Assembly: GCA_964035575.1 (NCBI GenBank)
Contig: OZ037859.1
Location: 992,001 to 1,056,000 of the forward strand
DNA length: 64,000 nt
Source: Rhynchopus sp. YZ270_cl-10
Taxonomy: Eukaryota; Euglenozoa; Diplonemea; Diplonemida; Diplonemidae
Direction of reading: 5' to 3'
The notes below the pieces were generated by a model that worked only from the letters and a program-made list of their open reading frames with translations, searched no databases and had not been told where the DNA came from. The translations under genes were made by a program, and so were the position numbers. Positions within the stretch are counted from its first letter, which is position 1, and every line of letters begins with the position of its first letter. Shown here piece by piece: positions 20,615-31,720 of this stretch.

Positions 20615-21523
20615 ATGTCGCGACAAGAGGACAAAGCTGGACGCATGATAAAACAGACTGCGGAGATGATATTAAGTTTGCACAGTGCAGAGCGTCGCCG
20701 GAGCATAGCATTGCTGCGGAAGGAGCTCGACCGGATCGAGCGGGAGGGATGGGCGACCGACGCACGGCGTGGGGACACCGAAGCTGCGGAGGCGCATGCA
20801 CGCAGCGGACGCCCCCCAGCACACTATAGCCTCACCTCCCACAGCAGCGACCACGGCACCTACGAACTCTCCGACTCCATCAACGACCGCGAATCCTGGC
20901 AACACACCGAAAAGCCCTTCTCCGTCCTCTGGACCGGCAAAACCTGGGCAATAACGAATCTCCTCCGCGACAAAGTCTACGCACGATCCACCCACTCCTC
21001 CACCTACCCACATACTGCATATCATTGGGAACGCTTTCAGAGGAGGGGCCGAGAATGGGTACCAGACCTTTCCATGAAATTTGCAAAAATTGCTGAAAAT
21101 GATGCTATTGGCCGCCATGCTGGGGCTTTTCTATTAACTGGGGTGGTCGAAAATGAGGGTGGTGGAGGTGGAGGTGGTGGTGATGACCCACGTAGACGAT
21201 TGCCTCAAGGATATGAAGAACCATCGTTTTATACGACTGAACTCCCGTTTGATGCAGATGTGCCTGCAGTGTGTCACCCTGCTATGATCGAGGCGCAGCT
21301 TATCCTTGCAAATCTTTCTCCTAAGAAGAAGCGAGGGGAAGGAGAAGGAGGGGGAGGGATGCAGAGGGGAGAAAGGGGGTCGGAGGAGAGGACCCCAAAG
21401 AAGAAGTTCTGGGGGGATATTCCGCACACCCCGCCACCGATAGATACCTGGGATGCTTTGCAAACCCTGAAGGGGCCTCAGGCAGTGAAGCACCCATATG
21501 AATTATACACCGGGCGGACATAG
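20615..21523 (+). CDS. unrecognised 302-residue protein
   Basis: One uninterrupted frame from an ATG that follows CCTTCAGCTACACTAAAACG, a likely trans-splice acceptor, to TAG. I do not recognise the protein. The N-terminus is a charged helix (EMILSLHSAERRRSIALLRK). A Ser/Thr-rich zone follows, then a Trp- and Tyr-containing middle (EKPFSVLWTGKTWAITNLLR, YHWERFQRRGREWVPDLSMK), an eight-Gly run near residue 195, a basic Gly-rich stretch and a tail ending in HPYELYTGRT. There is no signal peptide or membrane segment. The third-position bias turns to C between about 20,820 and 20,990, as in neighbouring genes. It starts 60 nt after the transposon train, so its upstream region is transposon DNA. 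Confidence 0.75.
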   Translation: MSRQEDKAGRMIKQTAEMILSLHSAERRRSIALLRKELDRIEREGWATDARRGDTEAAEAHARSGRPPAHYSLTSHSSDHGTYELSDSINDRESWQHTEKPFSVLWTGKTWAITNLLRDKVYARSTHSSTYPHTAYHWERFQRRGREWVPDLSMKFAKIAENDAIGRHAGAFLLTGVVENEGGGGGGGGDDPRRRLPQGYEEPSFYTTELPFDADVPAVCHPAMIEAQLILANLSPKKKRGEGEGGGGMQRGERGSEERTPKKKFWGDIPHTPPPIDTWDALQTLKGPQAVKHPYELYTGRT

Positions 21524-21640
21524 ATTATTATCTGGCCAAGCAAAATGGAACTATGTTTTTGTCCCTTTTACCTCTTTTATCTATTTTACCTCGAAAACCC
21601 CCCCCCCAAAAAAACACAGAAAAAAAACTATAATTCCAAT

Positions 21641-22816
21641 ATGGAAGTGCAAATAGTACGGGACGAAACAGGAGAGTCGTTCACCGTTGGTGTGGAGGAG
21701 AATGATACTAATATCACCTTTCGGAAGAAGGTTTCGACTGCGCTAGGTGGAGACTCTGCACATGACTTGCAACTACGTTTTTTAGACGCACACACAGAGA
21801 CGTACACTGAGATAGACCACAGCGACAGTCTCCTTTTGGACACCGGACTGACCCATGGGTGCGAGCTTGTCGCCACCCTTACCTTCGACACTGTGGTGCA
21901 GATGCTTGAAGCAGATTTAGTGCAGTGGGATGAATTGGACTGCAACATCCGTTTCAGCTTCGACGTCGCTCTGGCTGGGGTACTAAAATGCCGAGGGACC
22001 GACGTTTTTGAACAACTCCCAATCGCTTTGCAAGAAAACGCTGCCATCGTGTTGGCGATGCTGACAAACCAGAATATGTTTGTGTTTCAGTTTGACATTA
22101 TCCCTGAGGTGTTGCGGGTCGACCCGGAGATGCTAGCAAAAATAGTGGGCACACAGCCGGAGCTGATCCGAAAGATTTCTCCTCCTATGATCGACGAAGA
22201 GATAGCGTGCGCCGCTTTGACCCGATGGGGTGGGGGGCTTGAATATCTTCCCTCTGAGGTGATTACCTCACGGGTTGTGCGTACTGCAGTACAAAAAGAC
22301 GGTTCTGCGCTTGCCCACGCAAAGGATTTCCGAGGCTGCAAAGAAACCGTTCGCTTAGCTGCAATACAAGAAGGATCCTCCTTTACCCATGCTACAGCAG
22401 AGCTGCGGGGTGACCGTGCATTTGTTATCGAAGTCGCCTCAGAAGCGCCCAGTGTATTAGCGCATGCTGCCCCAGAGATACGAAACGACGTGGCCCTCTT
22501 TACGGAGTACTTCTCTGATGGACATTGCAGTTTCCTGCAATGGGCAGGGAAGGACATCAAATCAAACAAGGAGTTGGTGCTGATGGCTACCCGTGAAGAC
22601 ACTCAAAACTTCGTCTTCGCTGACTCCTCTTTAAAACAAAGCAAATCATTTGAACGTCAAATCGCGCAAAACAACCGCGACTACAACCATAGCCTAGGCA
22701 AAAGCGTTGATGTCTCTGGTATAGGAGGTGACTCTCCTAAAACCCAAAAAAGCATTTTTCGTCCACTATGGACCTTCGTGAAAGGTCTTACCATCAAGAA
22801 ACGCGTTGGCGGGTGA
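21641..22816 (+). CDS. ubiquitin-like / DUF4116-repeat protein
   Basis: 391 residues in one exon. Residues 1-75 (MEVQIVRDETGESFTVGVEE, DLQLRFLD, LTHGCELVATL) resemble a beta-grasp ubiquitin-like fold. The rest is helical repeats of the DUF4116 kind, most clearly CKETVRLAAIQEGSSFTHAT, DRAFVIEVASEAPSVLAHA, NDVALFTEYFSD and NKELVLMATRED. DUF4116 repeats are common in protists and large DNA viruses, and their role is unknown; I infer protein binding. An in-frame ATG at 21,545 would add 32 residues rich in Phe, Tyr and Pro; I prefer 21,641 because it begins the domain and follows an A-rich leader. It lies 117 nt after the previous gene, same strand. Confidence 0.8.
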   Translation: MEVQIVRDETGESFTVGVEENDTNITFRKKVSTALGGDSAHDLQLRFLDAHTETYTEIDHSDSLLLDTGLTHGCELVATLTFDTVVQMLEADLVQWDELDCNIRFSFDVALAGVLKCRGTDVFEQLPIALQENAAIVLAMLTNQNMFVFQFDIIPEVLRVDPEMLAKIVGTQPELIRKISPPMIDEEIACAALTRWGGGLEYLPSEVITSRVVRTAVQKDGSALAHAKDFRGCKETVRLAAIQEGSSFTHATAELRGDRAFVIEVASEAPSVLAHAAPEIRNDVALFTEYFSDGHCSFLQWAGKDIKSNKELVLMATREDTQNFVFADSSLKQSKSFERQIAQNNRDYNHSLGKSVDVSGIGGDSPKTQKSIFRPLWTFVKGLTIKKRVGG

Positions 22817-22965
22817 GGGAATGTGTTTCAGAGGACTATACTAAAGCAAAATCGAATAATCGTTTTCTTGCAAAAAGAAAGAAAGGTTGAATCTTGCCAG
22901 GCGGGGGAGCGATGTTAACCCAAAAAAGGGGCGACGGTGTAGTATGGTGGCGTGTTATATAGATG

Positions 22966-23368
22966 CATGGATGTCCAAAGTAATTTTTTTTCGGATTTTT
23001 ATGGCACTTCAAGAAGTGCTTGACCCCCCTTTTTTTTCCTCTCAAAATGACAGTCAAGTACTTGACAAAAATCAAGTATTTGACACCTATTTTTTGTTCT
23101 CGTACTTTTTTACTTTTTTACCCTCTTACAGAGTCTGTCAAGTACTTGTTTTCGAAAAAAAACGTCAAGTCTTGATCAAGTACTCACATTTTTTTTTTGT
23201 ACTTGGTCAAGTACCTGACGTTTTTTAATGAAAAAAGTACTTGCCAGAGGAAAAACAAGTAAAAAAGTGCGTGGAAAAAAACTAGGGTGTCAAGTGCTTC
23301 AAGTATCAAGCATTGAGTTTTTTGGGGGATCGAGTCTTGATATACTTGAAGTACTTTGGACATCCATG
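22966..23368. mobile_element. TIR element with CAAGTACTTG words
   Basis: Ends CATGGATGTCCAAAGTA are inverted repeats. The target duplication is ambiguous because CATG is palindromic (CATG or AT). The interior repeats TCAAGTACTTGA and halves of it in both orientations. It is 403 bp and non-coding. Confidence 0.72.
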
Positions 23369-23400
23369 TAGATTGTCAAAATAAATAAAATAATTATAGT

Positions 23401-23446
23401 GGATTTCATCCTCGGGTGTCTACACTAATACAACCAAGTTTTCAAA
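23401..23446 (+). repeat. dispersed module eta
   Basis: TTTCATCCTCGGGTGTCTAC then ACTAATACAACCAAGTTTTC. Nearly identical copies lie at 23,599-23,646 and 39,041-39,088, so it is a young or conserved dispersed repeat. ACTAAT resembles a branch-point word, but no exon follows. Confidence 0.85.
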
Positions 23447-23598
23447 TAAAAAAAGAACGTGAGCAGTAGGAGAGAAAAGCCTGTCTTCTGTCTGCTAAAT
23501 CAATGATATTATCAAAGAAAGAATTTCGAAATAAAAGGAAGTTTCCTATCCGAGTTTCAGGACTCTCCCGAGCGAACGGAAAAAAAAAATATATATGG

Positions 23599-23646
23599 TG
23601 GAGTTCATCCTCGGGTGTCTACACTAATACAACCAAGTTTTCAAAC
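23599..23646 (+). repeat. dispersed module eta, second copy
   Basis: Same as the copy at 23,401 with GTTCATCC in place of TTTCATCC. The two are about 200 bp apart in the same direction; the DNA between them is not duplicated. Confidence 0.85.
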
Positions 23647-25525
23647 AAAAAGGTTCTAAAAGAAAACACAGTGCGAATACAGAAGTATTCTTTCAAAAAG
23701 AAACCGTGTGGATCACTTGCGTGGGTGGCGACATACACTTAAATCATTCTCTTTTTGGGGTAGGTACACTGTCACGAGAGGGCTTTGTATTTTAACTCTA
23801 CTTTTTTTAAAAAGCGCTATAACTTCTAACTTGGGAGAGGGGACATTTGCATAGCCCTTTTGACGGGCGATTGTCGATACCACTAAACACAAACGATAAT
23901 AGAGAAAGAAATTTTCAACAAAAATGACTTTTGTTCCCCCACGAACGAAAGTTGTGTACCATAGTCAGGGGGTTTTTTCCCTCAAGGGGGGTATAGGGGG
24001 TACGTTGTACCCCCTGATGGGGTTTTTCTAGATTTTTTTTCTATGAAAAAGTTGGGGATGAAAAAAAAAGACATACCCCATCATAGATAGCCATGATCAA
24101 TCAGGACCGTGAAAAACAGCGATACCAACGATTATGATTTCTCTCTTCTGCACTGAAGTGTGCGTTGTGAGAGAAACACTCCCGTCACGTACCCAAAGCT
24201 AGCCCCCCCTGCTTTCTGTGCTGTGTTTTGTGCTTGCGGTCTGTTGCGTTCGCTTGGCAATTGAGGTGTCTGCACTGACAATCACTATGTTGTTTAAGAT
24301 GACATTGTGATGCGAGATATGTTTACCTTTCAACAGTTTTGTTGCGCCTTCTGTAGCGGTTTCTGTGTCTACGGTAAGGTAATCCCCCCCCTCTCTACCC
24401 TCCGCGCGTTTTACATCACCTTTTTCCTGTTCTCTTCTTCGATTGGAAAGTATATGAGACTAACTTCTTGCCACTTCAACGTCTGTTCCCCCCCCCCCCC
24501 CCCCCCAGGTCTTTTTTACTTTTTTCAAAAAATGCTGCACTGCAACAGATTATCAAAAAGATTAAAGTTGAAGCCAAATATCTAAGATCATAGAAATACT
24601 TTTCCACAACCTCTGACTAGCAGAGCGACTCAACCCGTTTAGGCAGAGCCACTTGCTTCTTAGGTTACGGGGAGGGGTTTTCCCCCCCTCTTTTTTCCTC
24701 TTCATTTTGCGCGATGACAAAAGGCACATCTTACCAAAATCTTATCCTCATTTATCTTTCATTTTTTTAGATGCTGGATATGATCCTGGATGACCTGGGA
24801 CTCTTCCATTTGCACACCTCACATATGTTTGCCTTCTTTTCGTTTGGAAAAGAATGTATATGAAATAACATTTGCACACCTCACATAAAGAGACTGCTCA
24901 ACCGACGAGCCGCGATATTACCCCAGCTCTTTTCCTCAAAATTCCCACATAAAATCACACACCCCCACCCTTATGCCACATAACGACCACCCCCGGATAA
25001 CATGATAAATAACATCTCCTTGCATATTTTTACCATTTCATGCAACGAGCATTACCCAGCATGTTACGTCCGATATGGTCATGTACATACCCATGTGCCG
25101 TACTCTGATGTGTTCCACTATCAGAGGCACATGAACAATGCATAGGCACTACCCCACACCCCCTCCTTGCCACCCCAAGGTGCCCTCCCCCTCCCCCTGC
25201 TCTAAGCCTTTTCTGTTGACAGGCGTGCTAACCTTCATAAGCAATGGAGTATGACTCTGTTGTTCGTAATACCCCTCCCTCCCCCTGTTTTTTTCATTGC
25301 TAAAATCCAAATAAGACAACCGAAAAGAGCTGATTGATCTTCCGAAATTCCGAATAAAGATTTTGTTCTAAAATTATCCCTTTTGGGTGACGGTGAAAGA
25401 ACTCACCTTAGTAGAACGACTGATATAGAATAGAATAGAAAAATCACACTTTGGATGTGTGCTGTATGGATCTTTGTCCTTTTAAAAGTAGGATTGAGTG
25501 GAGAACCTCCGGGTTTGTCGAAAAA
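23647..25525. other. non-coding AT-rich region with worn modules
   Basis: No gene seen. It holds a module with TACACTGTCACGAGAGGGCT at about 23,765, a C16 run at about 24,490, and two copies of a motif ending AAGAATGTATATGAAATAA-like sequence near 24,450 and 24,850. The end leads into the next gene through CCTTCCCACAG at about 25,530-25,540. Confidence 0.6.
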
Positions 25526-25563
25526 GAATTCCTTCCCACAGCATACACAGTGTGTCTGACAAT

Positions 25564-28236
25564 ATGTCAAAGGCGGCCTTGGTGATAAACTGTCAGTACC
25601 TTTTGGAATGCCAGGAGCTGCTTGGTGTGACGGTTGACCCGGAGCTTTTATGGAGGGTTTTGAGTGAAAAGTGTGGGGTGACGTTTAAGCAGAGGGTTGC
25701 GGTGTATGTGGACGGCGATTTGGGGGCGATGAGTGAGGCGGAGTTTCTGAAGAAGTTAAAGCTGAGCAGTTTCAGAACCGACCGTGTGCAGGTCACCGAC
25801 GCAGGCCCGCACTGCCAAAACCGGAGCTGCAAATACCACCACTTAAACAACCTCCGCTTCAACTGCGTTGCAGTCGGCTGCCCTTTCGTCAAGAAGGACA
25901 AATGCATCCAACCTGGCCGCTCCAAAGGTGTCGGCGAAGCCATTGCCACCCGCATGATGCACCTCGCACTGAAGCAAGATGCGCAGTCAGTCGTGCTCAT
26001 CCCAGGCGACGCTCCCCTAGAGCTCTGTCTCGACGTCCTCACCAACGACGAATCCTGCAACGTCCACATCGTACACTTCGACAAATGCGGCACCCTCCCC
26101 CAAGAGATGCGTGTCTACGGCACAACCTGCATCGACGCATCCGAGCCCGCCTTCCTCCAGCAGGTGTCCAACAACGCGCCGCCGCCGTCCTTTTCGAGTG
26201 CAGGGACGCCCCCTCCGCCAGCAGTGGTGGCATCAGGGCCGCGCAAGCCAGCGTCGCAGCTGCCGTGGGAGCAGCAGGCAGCAGACCTTGCGAACAACGA
26301 CGCACTGCTCTTCGAGGAGTTCAACAAAGCGGCGCTCAAGAAGAAGCAGGAGGAGCAGGTCGCCGCCGCTGTCCCTGTCGCCGCCGCTGTCCCCGCAGTG
26401 CCTGCCCCTGCCCCTGTCCCTGCTTCAGGTGCGTTTGATGCAGGTGTGCCCCCAATGGTGCAAGTCCCAGGCCCTCTTCCCGTGGTGGCTCCTGTGCCCG
26501 TTGCCCCCGTCCCAGTGGCGCAAGTCCCCACGCCAGCATCGTCAGCATTCTTCGATACTCTCGCCATGATGCCCGAACCCATGGCACCGCCCACCACAAA
26601 GGCAGGTGATGCACCTCCACCCATCCCTGGTGAGACGGACCCCTTCTTTGACTTCGCAGGGAACGCAAGCCTCGTAGAGAAGCAAAAGGAAGAGGCAGAA
26701 GCTGCAAAGTTGAAGATGGAGCAAGAGCTCGAGAAGACACGCCTCGAAGAGGAGAGGGAGAAGATCCGACTTGAGGAGGAGAAGGAGAAGGTCAGGCGCG
26801 AGGAGGAGGAGAAAGAAAGGGAGAAGAAGCTTGCTGCTGAGAAAGCAAGGTTGGACGAAGAAAAAGAGAAGTATGAAAAGGAAGAGAAGGAGAGAGCAGC
26901 AAAGGCGAAGCACGATGCAGAGCTGCGCGCAACGCAGAGCTCACCGGTATGTTGAGCTGCTTACCATAATATTATACTATACACACCACCGCCACAACCA
27001 CACGACTCTATTCAGGCGTCCACCGCTGGGACAAACTCACCCACGCCAGAGACGGGTCCCCTGCCCGCCTACTGGATGGAAGTCATGGACAAAACTTCTG
27101 GGAGGTATGTGTATGGTTGTAGAGTATCCTTCATGTGTTCACACCACAGACCGTACTACGTGTTCACCGATCCTCAAACGCGTCAACAAAAAACGCAATG
27201 GGGAAGACCCAAGTCCGAACCCACAGCCACCCAGCAGCCAGTTGCACATCAGCCACAGACACAGCCGCAACCACAGACGCAGCCACAGCAGGCTCATGCA
27301 TCAGCCCAGCCCGCACAGCAAGTGCAGCAACACGCAATCCAGCAGCAGCAGCAGCAGCAGCAAGTTGCTCAACAGGCGCAGCAACAAGCTGCTCAACAAG
27401 CACACCAGCAAGCAGTTCAGCAGCAACAACAAGCGCAACAAGCACAGATGGAGCAACAAATTCACCAAATGACCACGCACCTACACGAGCGCATGCATGA
27501 GCTTAGGCACCTAAATGCACTTCAGCAGGCAGGACAGCTTCCTGCACACCAACAGCAGCTTCCTGCACAGCTAACGGAAGAAATCAACGGGCTGAATTTA
27601 CGTCTTCAACAGAATCAGCAGTTCTTAGCAGACCAAACTAAGGCCCAGGCTGCACAACAGGCACAGGCAGAGGCACAGGCTCAAGCCCAGGCTCAAGCTG
27701 CGCAACAGGCACAGGCTCAGGCACAAGCAGACGCACAAGCTCAAGCCCAAGCTCAAGCTGCTCAACAGGCACAGGCGCAGGCTCAAGCCCAAGCCCAAGC
27801 CCAAGCAGAACAAGCACAGGCCCAAGCTCAAGCTCAGGCACAAGCTCTGGCGCAGCAAGCACAGGCACAAGCAGAACAAGCACAGGCTCAGCAAGCACAG
27901 GCGCAGGCACTAGCTAAGGCTCAGGCAGAGGCACAAGCACAGGCACAGGCACAGGCTCAAGCACAAGCTCAGGCACAGGCTCAGGCACAGGCACAAGCTC
28001 AAGCTCAGGCACAGGCACAGGCTCAGCAAGCACATGCCCAAGCGCAAGTACAGGCGCAGGCTCAACACCCACAAGCCCATGCGGCTCAGGCACAGGCCCA
28101 GGCACAGCAGCAACAAAACCTCGCAATGCTGCGTCACTTGGAGCAGAAAGCACAGCATGCACCTCTTCCACCAGCCGAGCAGCAAATGTACCACAGACTT
28201 CTGCAGGAGCAACAGGCACAACAGCCTGTCGCATAG
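25564..28236 (+). CDS. NYN-like / WW / Gln-Ala-repeat protein (three exons)
   Basis: Exons 25,564-26,946, 27,016-27,104 and 27,150-28,236 join in frame to 852 residues; introns are 69 and 45 nt. Residues 1-195 resemble an NYN (PIN-like RNase) domain: [38 protein letters not shown] and VHIVHFD. The first catalytic Asp of the family seems replaced (IN for ID), so activity is doubtful. A Cys/His cluster ([19 protein letters not shown], residues 84-114) is inserted and may bind zinc. Pro/Ala-rich sequence and a Glu/Lys-rich coiled coil follow. A WW domain at about 477-508 spans the 45-nt intron ([15 protein letters not shown] then [20 protein letters not shown]). The last 300 residues are Gln/Ala repeats. 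I infer RNA-related or condensate-forming work. Start chosen after an acceptor (TTCCCACAG). Confidence 0.85.
27640..28085 (+). repeat. in-frame CAGGCA-type repeat coding Gln-Ala
   Basis: An almost unbroken run of CAG/CAA and GCA/GCT codons encodes alternating Gln and Ala. Synonymous third bases vary, so protein-level selection or old age seems likelier than a fresh slippage event. Long antisense frames opposite it are artefacts of the repeat. Confidence 0.9.
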
Positions 28237-28901
28237 GCGCACCAATCCGTTCACTCAATGCTCTCAACGCAGCTGTAATGAGGAGCGGTACACACTCTAG
28301 CCCCCATCCTCTCAGGCTATTCGTTGATCTATGGGCACCCCTCGCGTGTTGTTTGTTCGTGATGAAGCGAATAATTCATCTTCACCGATAAATGGTAGTA
28401 GATGGTCACATCTAGCTCACAAGCCCTCTTTTTTCAGAGGCGTCTATTCTTTGCATGGCGTAGCGTTGTCGCTATTTTTTCTTATTTCGGTACTTTTTTT
28501 TGTTTTGTTTTTGCACTTAGGTGCGTCAGGGTGTACTCTTCACCCTTTTAAAATAAACTTTCGACTCATTGCCACTTCACCCTCTAGTGTTCCGCACTTG
28601 CAAGATTTCCTTTTTCTTTATTGGTGACTACGTACAAAAGGGGTTTGGGTCATCTTCATCGAAGAATGGGAAAACCTTTGTGCCGCCAACGCCCTTTTTT
28701 TTTGTGTTTAAAATTCCAAAGAAAACATCTCCCGTCTGTACAACCAGTCGTACAGCATCTGTGACAAAAAAAACCCCCCCATAGCGCAACGGAAAGCTCA
28801 TTTCCCTTTCCTTTACCCCACTACCCCCGTTTCGTTTCAATATCTGAATTAAGCGCGAGGCTGTCAATCTCACAAACACATTTTCTCTGTTGTATTTTTT
28901 T

Positions 28902-28956
28902 GCCTGCGTCCGCCGATGAACGGTGAGGCGTTTGCACGTTCAACTTCTCTTTTTTG
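28902..28956 (+). repeat. dispersed module gamma
   Basis: TGCCTGCGTCCGCCGATGAA then CGGTGAGGCGTTTGCAC and CAACTTCTC before a T run. Copies at 29,232, 43,317 and 44,512. Confidence 0.8.
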
Positions 28957-29231
28957 TCAGAGGTACTGACGAAGCACGTAACGCAACACCAAAAACCCCC
29001 CCCCCAATAATGACAAGATTTAAAAAAAAAAAAAATGCCATGATTTATTTGTTTCAAAAATAAAAATACACTGGGCGTTTTATACTCCCTATTTAACACT
29101 TTTGGGGTGGAGGGGGCGGAAAGGTTGGGAGAGGGGGGGGAAATTTTTGCCAGCAATCCCATTCTCTACTCTTCAGTGGTTCAGGGAGGGGCTTTTAATG
29201 GGGAAAAGCATTTGTGACCACTAGCCACCAG

Positions 29232-29282
29232 TGCCTGCGTCCGCCGGTGCATGGTGAGGCGTTTGCAATTTTAACTTATTTG
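29232..29282 (+). repeat. dispersed module gamma
   Basis: TGCCTGCGTCCGCCGGTGCA then TGGTGAGGCGTTTGCA, with a worn tail. It is about 330 bp from the copy at 28,902. Confidence 0.78.
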
Positions 29283-30291
29283 TGGTCTCTCGTTTTACTC
29301 CAAAAAAAAATGATTTTTTCCGGGCCAATGGGAAGGGGGTGGAAAGGAGTGAGATAGGCAAGAGAGAGGGTGAAAAGGGAGGGAAAAGGCTGTTCAAAAA
29401 AAGCACAGCTCTCATACAACCACAAAAAAAAAAAAAATCTAGCAATCCTCTCTTCACTCGATACTTTAACTCAATATTTAAAAAAAAAGGAATTTCTCTT
29501 TTTGAGTCTCTCTCTCTCTCTCTGGCATTGCCCTACCCCCCCTCTCCACTTAACCCCAAACTAAAAAGCTTTTTTTTTTGGCAGAAAAGAAACAAACACA
29601 AGCCAAAAGCAATACAGAGATAACCAACCATTCGCCTTTTACCACTTTTTCATGAACTCCCCTCTACACTTCATTTATGAGAGGTGGCTCAGCATAAGAG
29701 GCTGAGGGGTCATCTTAATAAAGTTTCGTATAGTGACGCGCTCCTGGGTTGGATAACCCGCAGAGTGTCAGTGACTGTGTCTCAGAGGCTGTTTGCGGGT
29801 TTGCACCTATCAACTTCACTTTACTGTATCAACGCTGTATTCGAAAGTACATTTTACAGTTTCGCTTTACACCCCCTTCCGCACCACAACGTGACTCAAC
29901 TAAGACAGCCAAATCATTGCACTCAGTGGCAGATGCAGGATACGGGACTCAACATCCCCCAACACCGTTCTTATTTCCTCCTTACAACCCCTCCCTACTC
30001 CACACCGACACCTGCGTCCACCTGTATGGTGCGGCGTTTTTATTTCATCATTCAATACCCCCACATATCACCAGACACAACCAACAGAGCAACTCCCACC
30101 CCACACACACATCCATTTCTCTTCACAAAATCTCGGGGTGAAACAAAACGCTCTCCTAACACACTCTGAAAACCCCGCAAAACCGGGTTTTTAAAAAAAA
30201 AAACGTTCTTGACCTCCTTTTCTGAGGTTTGGGTTCGTCTTCTTACTCTTGACATTTTTTGCCTTTTTTTTTTGCTTTTTTTGGTCTCACA

Positions 30292-31473
30292 ATGTTGCAG
30301 ACCAGCATTCTTGATGATTTGAAGGAAACATGCGTGACAATCCCTTATGCACAGGTTGTGTACAGTAGGGTGGACAATGCAATTCGCTACTCCATTGTAG
30401 TAAAGAGCGGAGCCTTGATGTGGACCGTCGAAAAACGGTACAGCGACTTTGTTGCCCTGCGCAAACAGATGGGGGGTCCTTGTGGTGGTGTTGTGAAGGC
30501 GCCGTTTCCTTGCAAAGGCGGGTTTTTCTTTTCGCAGACCAATAGCAGTAGGAAAGGCATTGAAAAGCGGAGACTCATCTTGGAGACATATTTGCAAACA
30601 GCGCTCACCGAGAGTATTCAATCCAATGAAATTGCAGCGCATTTGGACGATTTTTTCCGCCTCCCTGAAGCGTTATGCAGTGCAGACGCTACTATCGCTC
30701 CAGCATGGATTCCTGTTAGACAGTCTACCTCTCTTTGGAACGCTTCGCGGTACCAGGATATCACAACTCTTCCCACCGACAATGCAAGCGATGACGATGA
30801 TACCATGCAAAGCGTCGAACTCTCGCCAATCTCGAATGACAAAACTCTCTATTCAGCTCCACTGCTCCCATCGTTGCCGTGGGCAAGCCATCGCATTGGG
30901 GAGCGCGAATCGGACAACCATCGTTACAACATTCTCTCCGCCCCTGGTGAAAAACAATCTGTCGTCCGCGCTCGATGGATCGAATTTTGCGCATTCGTAG
31001 AATGGTTTCATTCTCCCGTCCACGAAGATGCTATCCCTTCTGCACAAGAGTCGCTTTTGTTCATTGCGGGGCACAGAGCGGAGATGGAAGATCGTGACCG
31101 GTCAGCCCCCTGCCGTTCAAAGAAAAGACAAAGAAAACTCCGGGATTCTCGACTTTCAGTTTTATCGCGCAATGCCCTGCCTGAAGCATGGGAGGAAGAT
31201 ATTGCGGCAGAATATTCGTCGTTTATCTCTCTGACACCCCCTGCCCCGGTTGAAGTCTCGGAATGTGACGGCGATGGTGAGGGTGATGGGTATGACAACA
31301 CCGATACGCAGTCTATCAGCTCCGACGCATCCTCCTCCGTTGGCCCGCTCTCCCCTCAGACTTCATCGTTGCTCACTCCACCGAGATCGTCATCACGTCG
31401 GAAGGAATGTGTTGCGTCTTCTCTTGACGACGTTTTCTACAAAGCAAAACCTGCTTTTTATGGATACGCATAG
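30292..31473 (+). CDS. PX-domain protein
   Basis: 393 residues, one exon. Residues about 12-126 form a phox-homology domain that binds phosphoinositides on endosomal or other membranes: IRYSIVVKS, WTVEKRYSDFVALRKQM with the lipid-binding RYSDF (49-53), a Pro-containing loop (APFPCKGGFF), and KGIEKRRLILETYLQTAL with the basic pair at 93-94. The C-terminal 260 residues are Ser/Asp-rich and look disordered, with no second domain that I recognise; a short basic patch (RSKKRQRKLR) is in the middle. The ATG at 30,292 follows a long T-rich tract; an upstream in-frame extension starts with non-ATG codons. Role inferred: membrane recruitment or vesicle traffic. Confidence 0.85.
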   Translation: MLQTSILDDLKETCVTIPYAQVVYSRVDNAIRYSIVVKSGALMWTVEKRYSDFVALRKQMGGPCGGVVKAPFPCKGGFFFSQTNSSRKGIEKRRLILETYLQTALTESIQSNEIAAHLDDFFRLPEALCSADATIAPAWIPVRQSTSLWNASRYQDITTLPTDNASDDDDTMQSVELSPISNDKTLYSAPLLPSLPWASHRIGERESDNHRYNILSAPGEKQSVVRARWIEFCAFVEWFHSPVHEDAIPSAQESLLFIAGHRAEMEDRDRSAPCRSKKRQRKLRDSRLSVLSRNALPEAWEEDIAAEYSSFISLTPPAPVEVSECDGDGEGDGYDNTDTQSISSDASSSVGPLSPQTSSLLTPPRSSSRRKECVASSLDDVFYKAKPAFYGYA

Positions 31474-31720
31474 GAACAATGCAAGGAGAGACTAAGATTG
31501 TCTGTTTTTTTGCATTATGGGAAGAAGGTGGGGGAAAGGTTATGGACAAACCCCCTTCAGTACTGTTTTTACCCCTCTTTCAGTTGATATGAGATGTTCT
31601 GGGGTTCAAAAAGAGGTCCGATGATGTAGGATTAGGGCGGGGGGGAAAATGTGATATACTCGCTTCCTTTTGTTGTCTGACCAAAGAAGGGGGGGGGGGG
31701 GGGGGGTGCAGTGTGTGTAC

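Larger units (their letters stand above)
28237..30291. other. non-coding interval with modules
   Basis: No gene seen. Copies of module gamma lie at 28,902-28,956 and 29,232-29,282, a worn one near 30,010, and a worn module alpha at about 29,680-29,725. The rest is A/T homopolymer-rich. The last 100 nt are T-rich and probably include the acceptor for the PX gene. Confidence 0.6.

Noticed and set aside
27164-28267. Long antisense frames rich in Leu, Cys or Pro and Val
   Set aside because: They are the complement of the Gln-Ala codon repeat of the NYN-WW gene.
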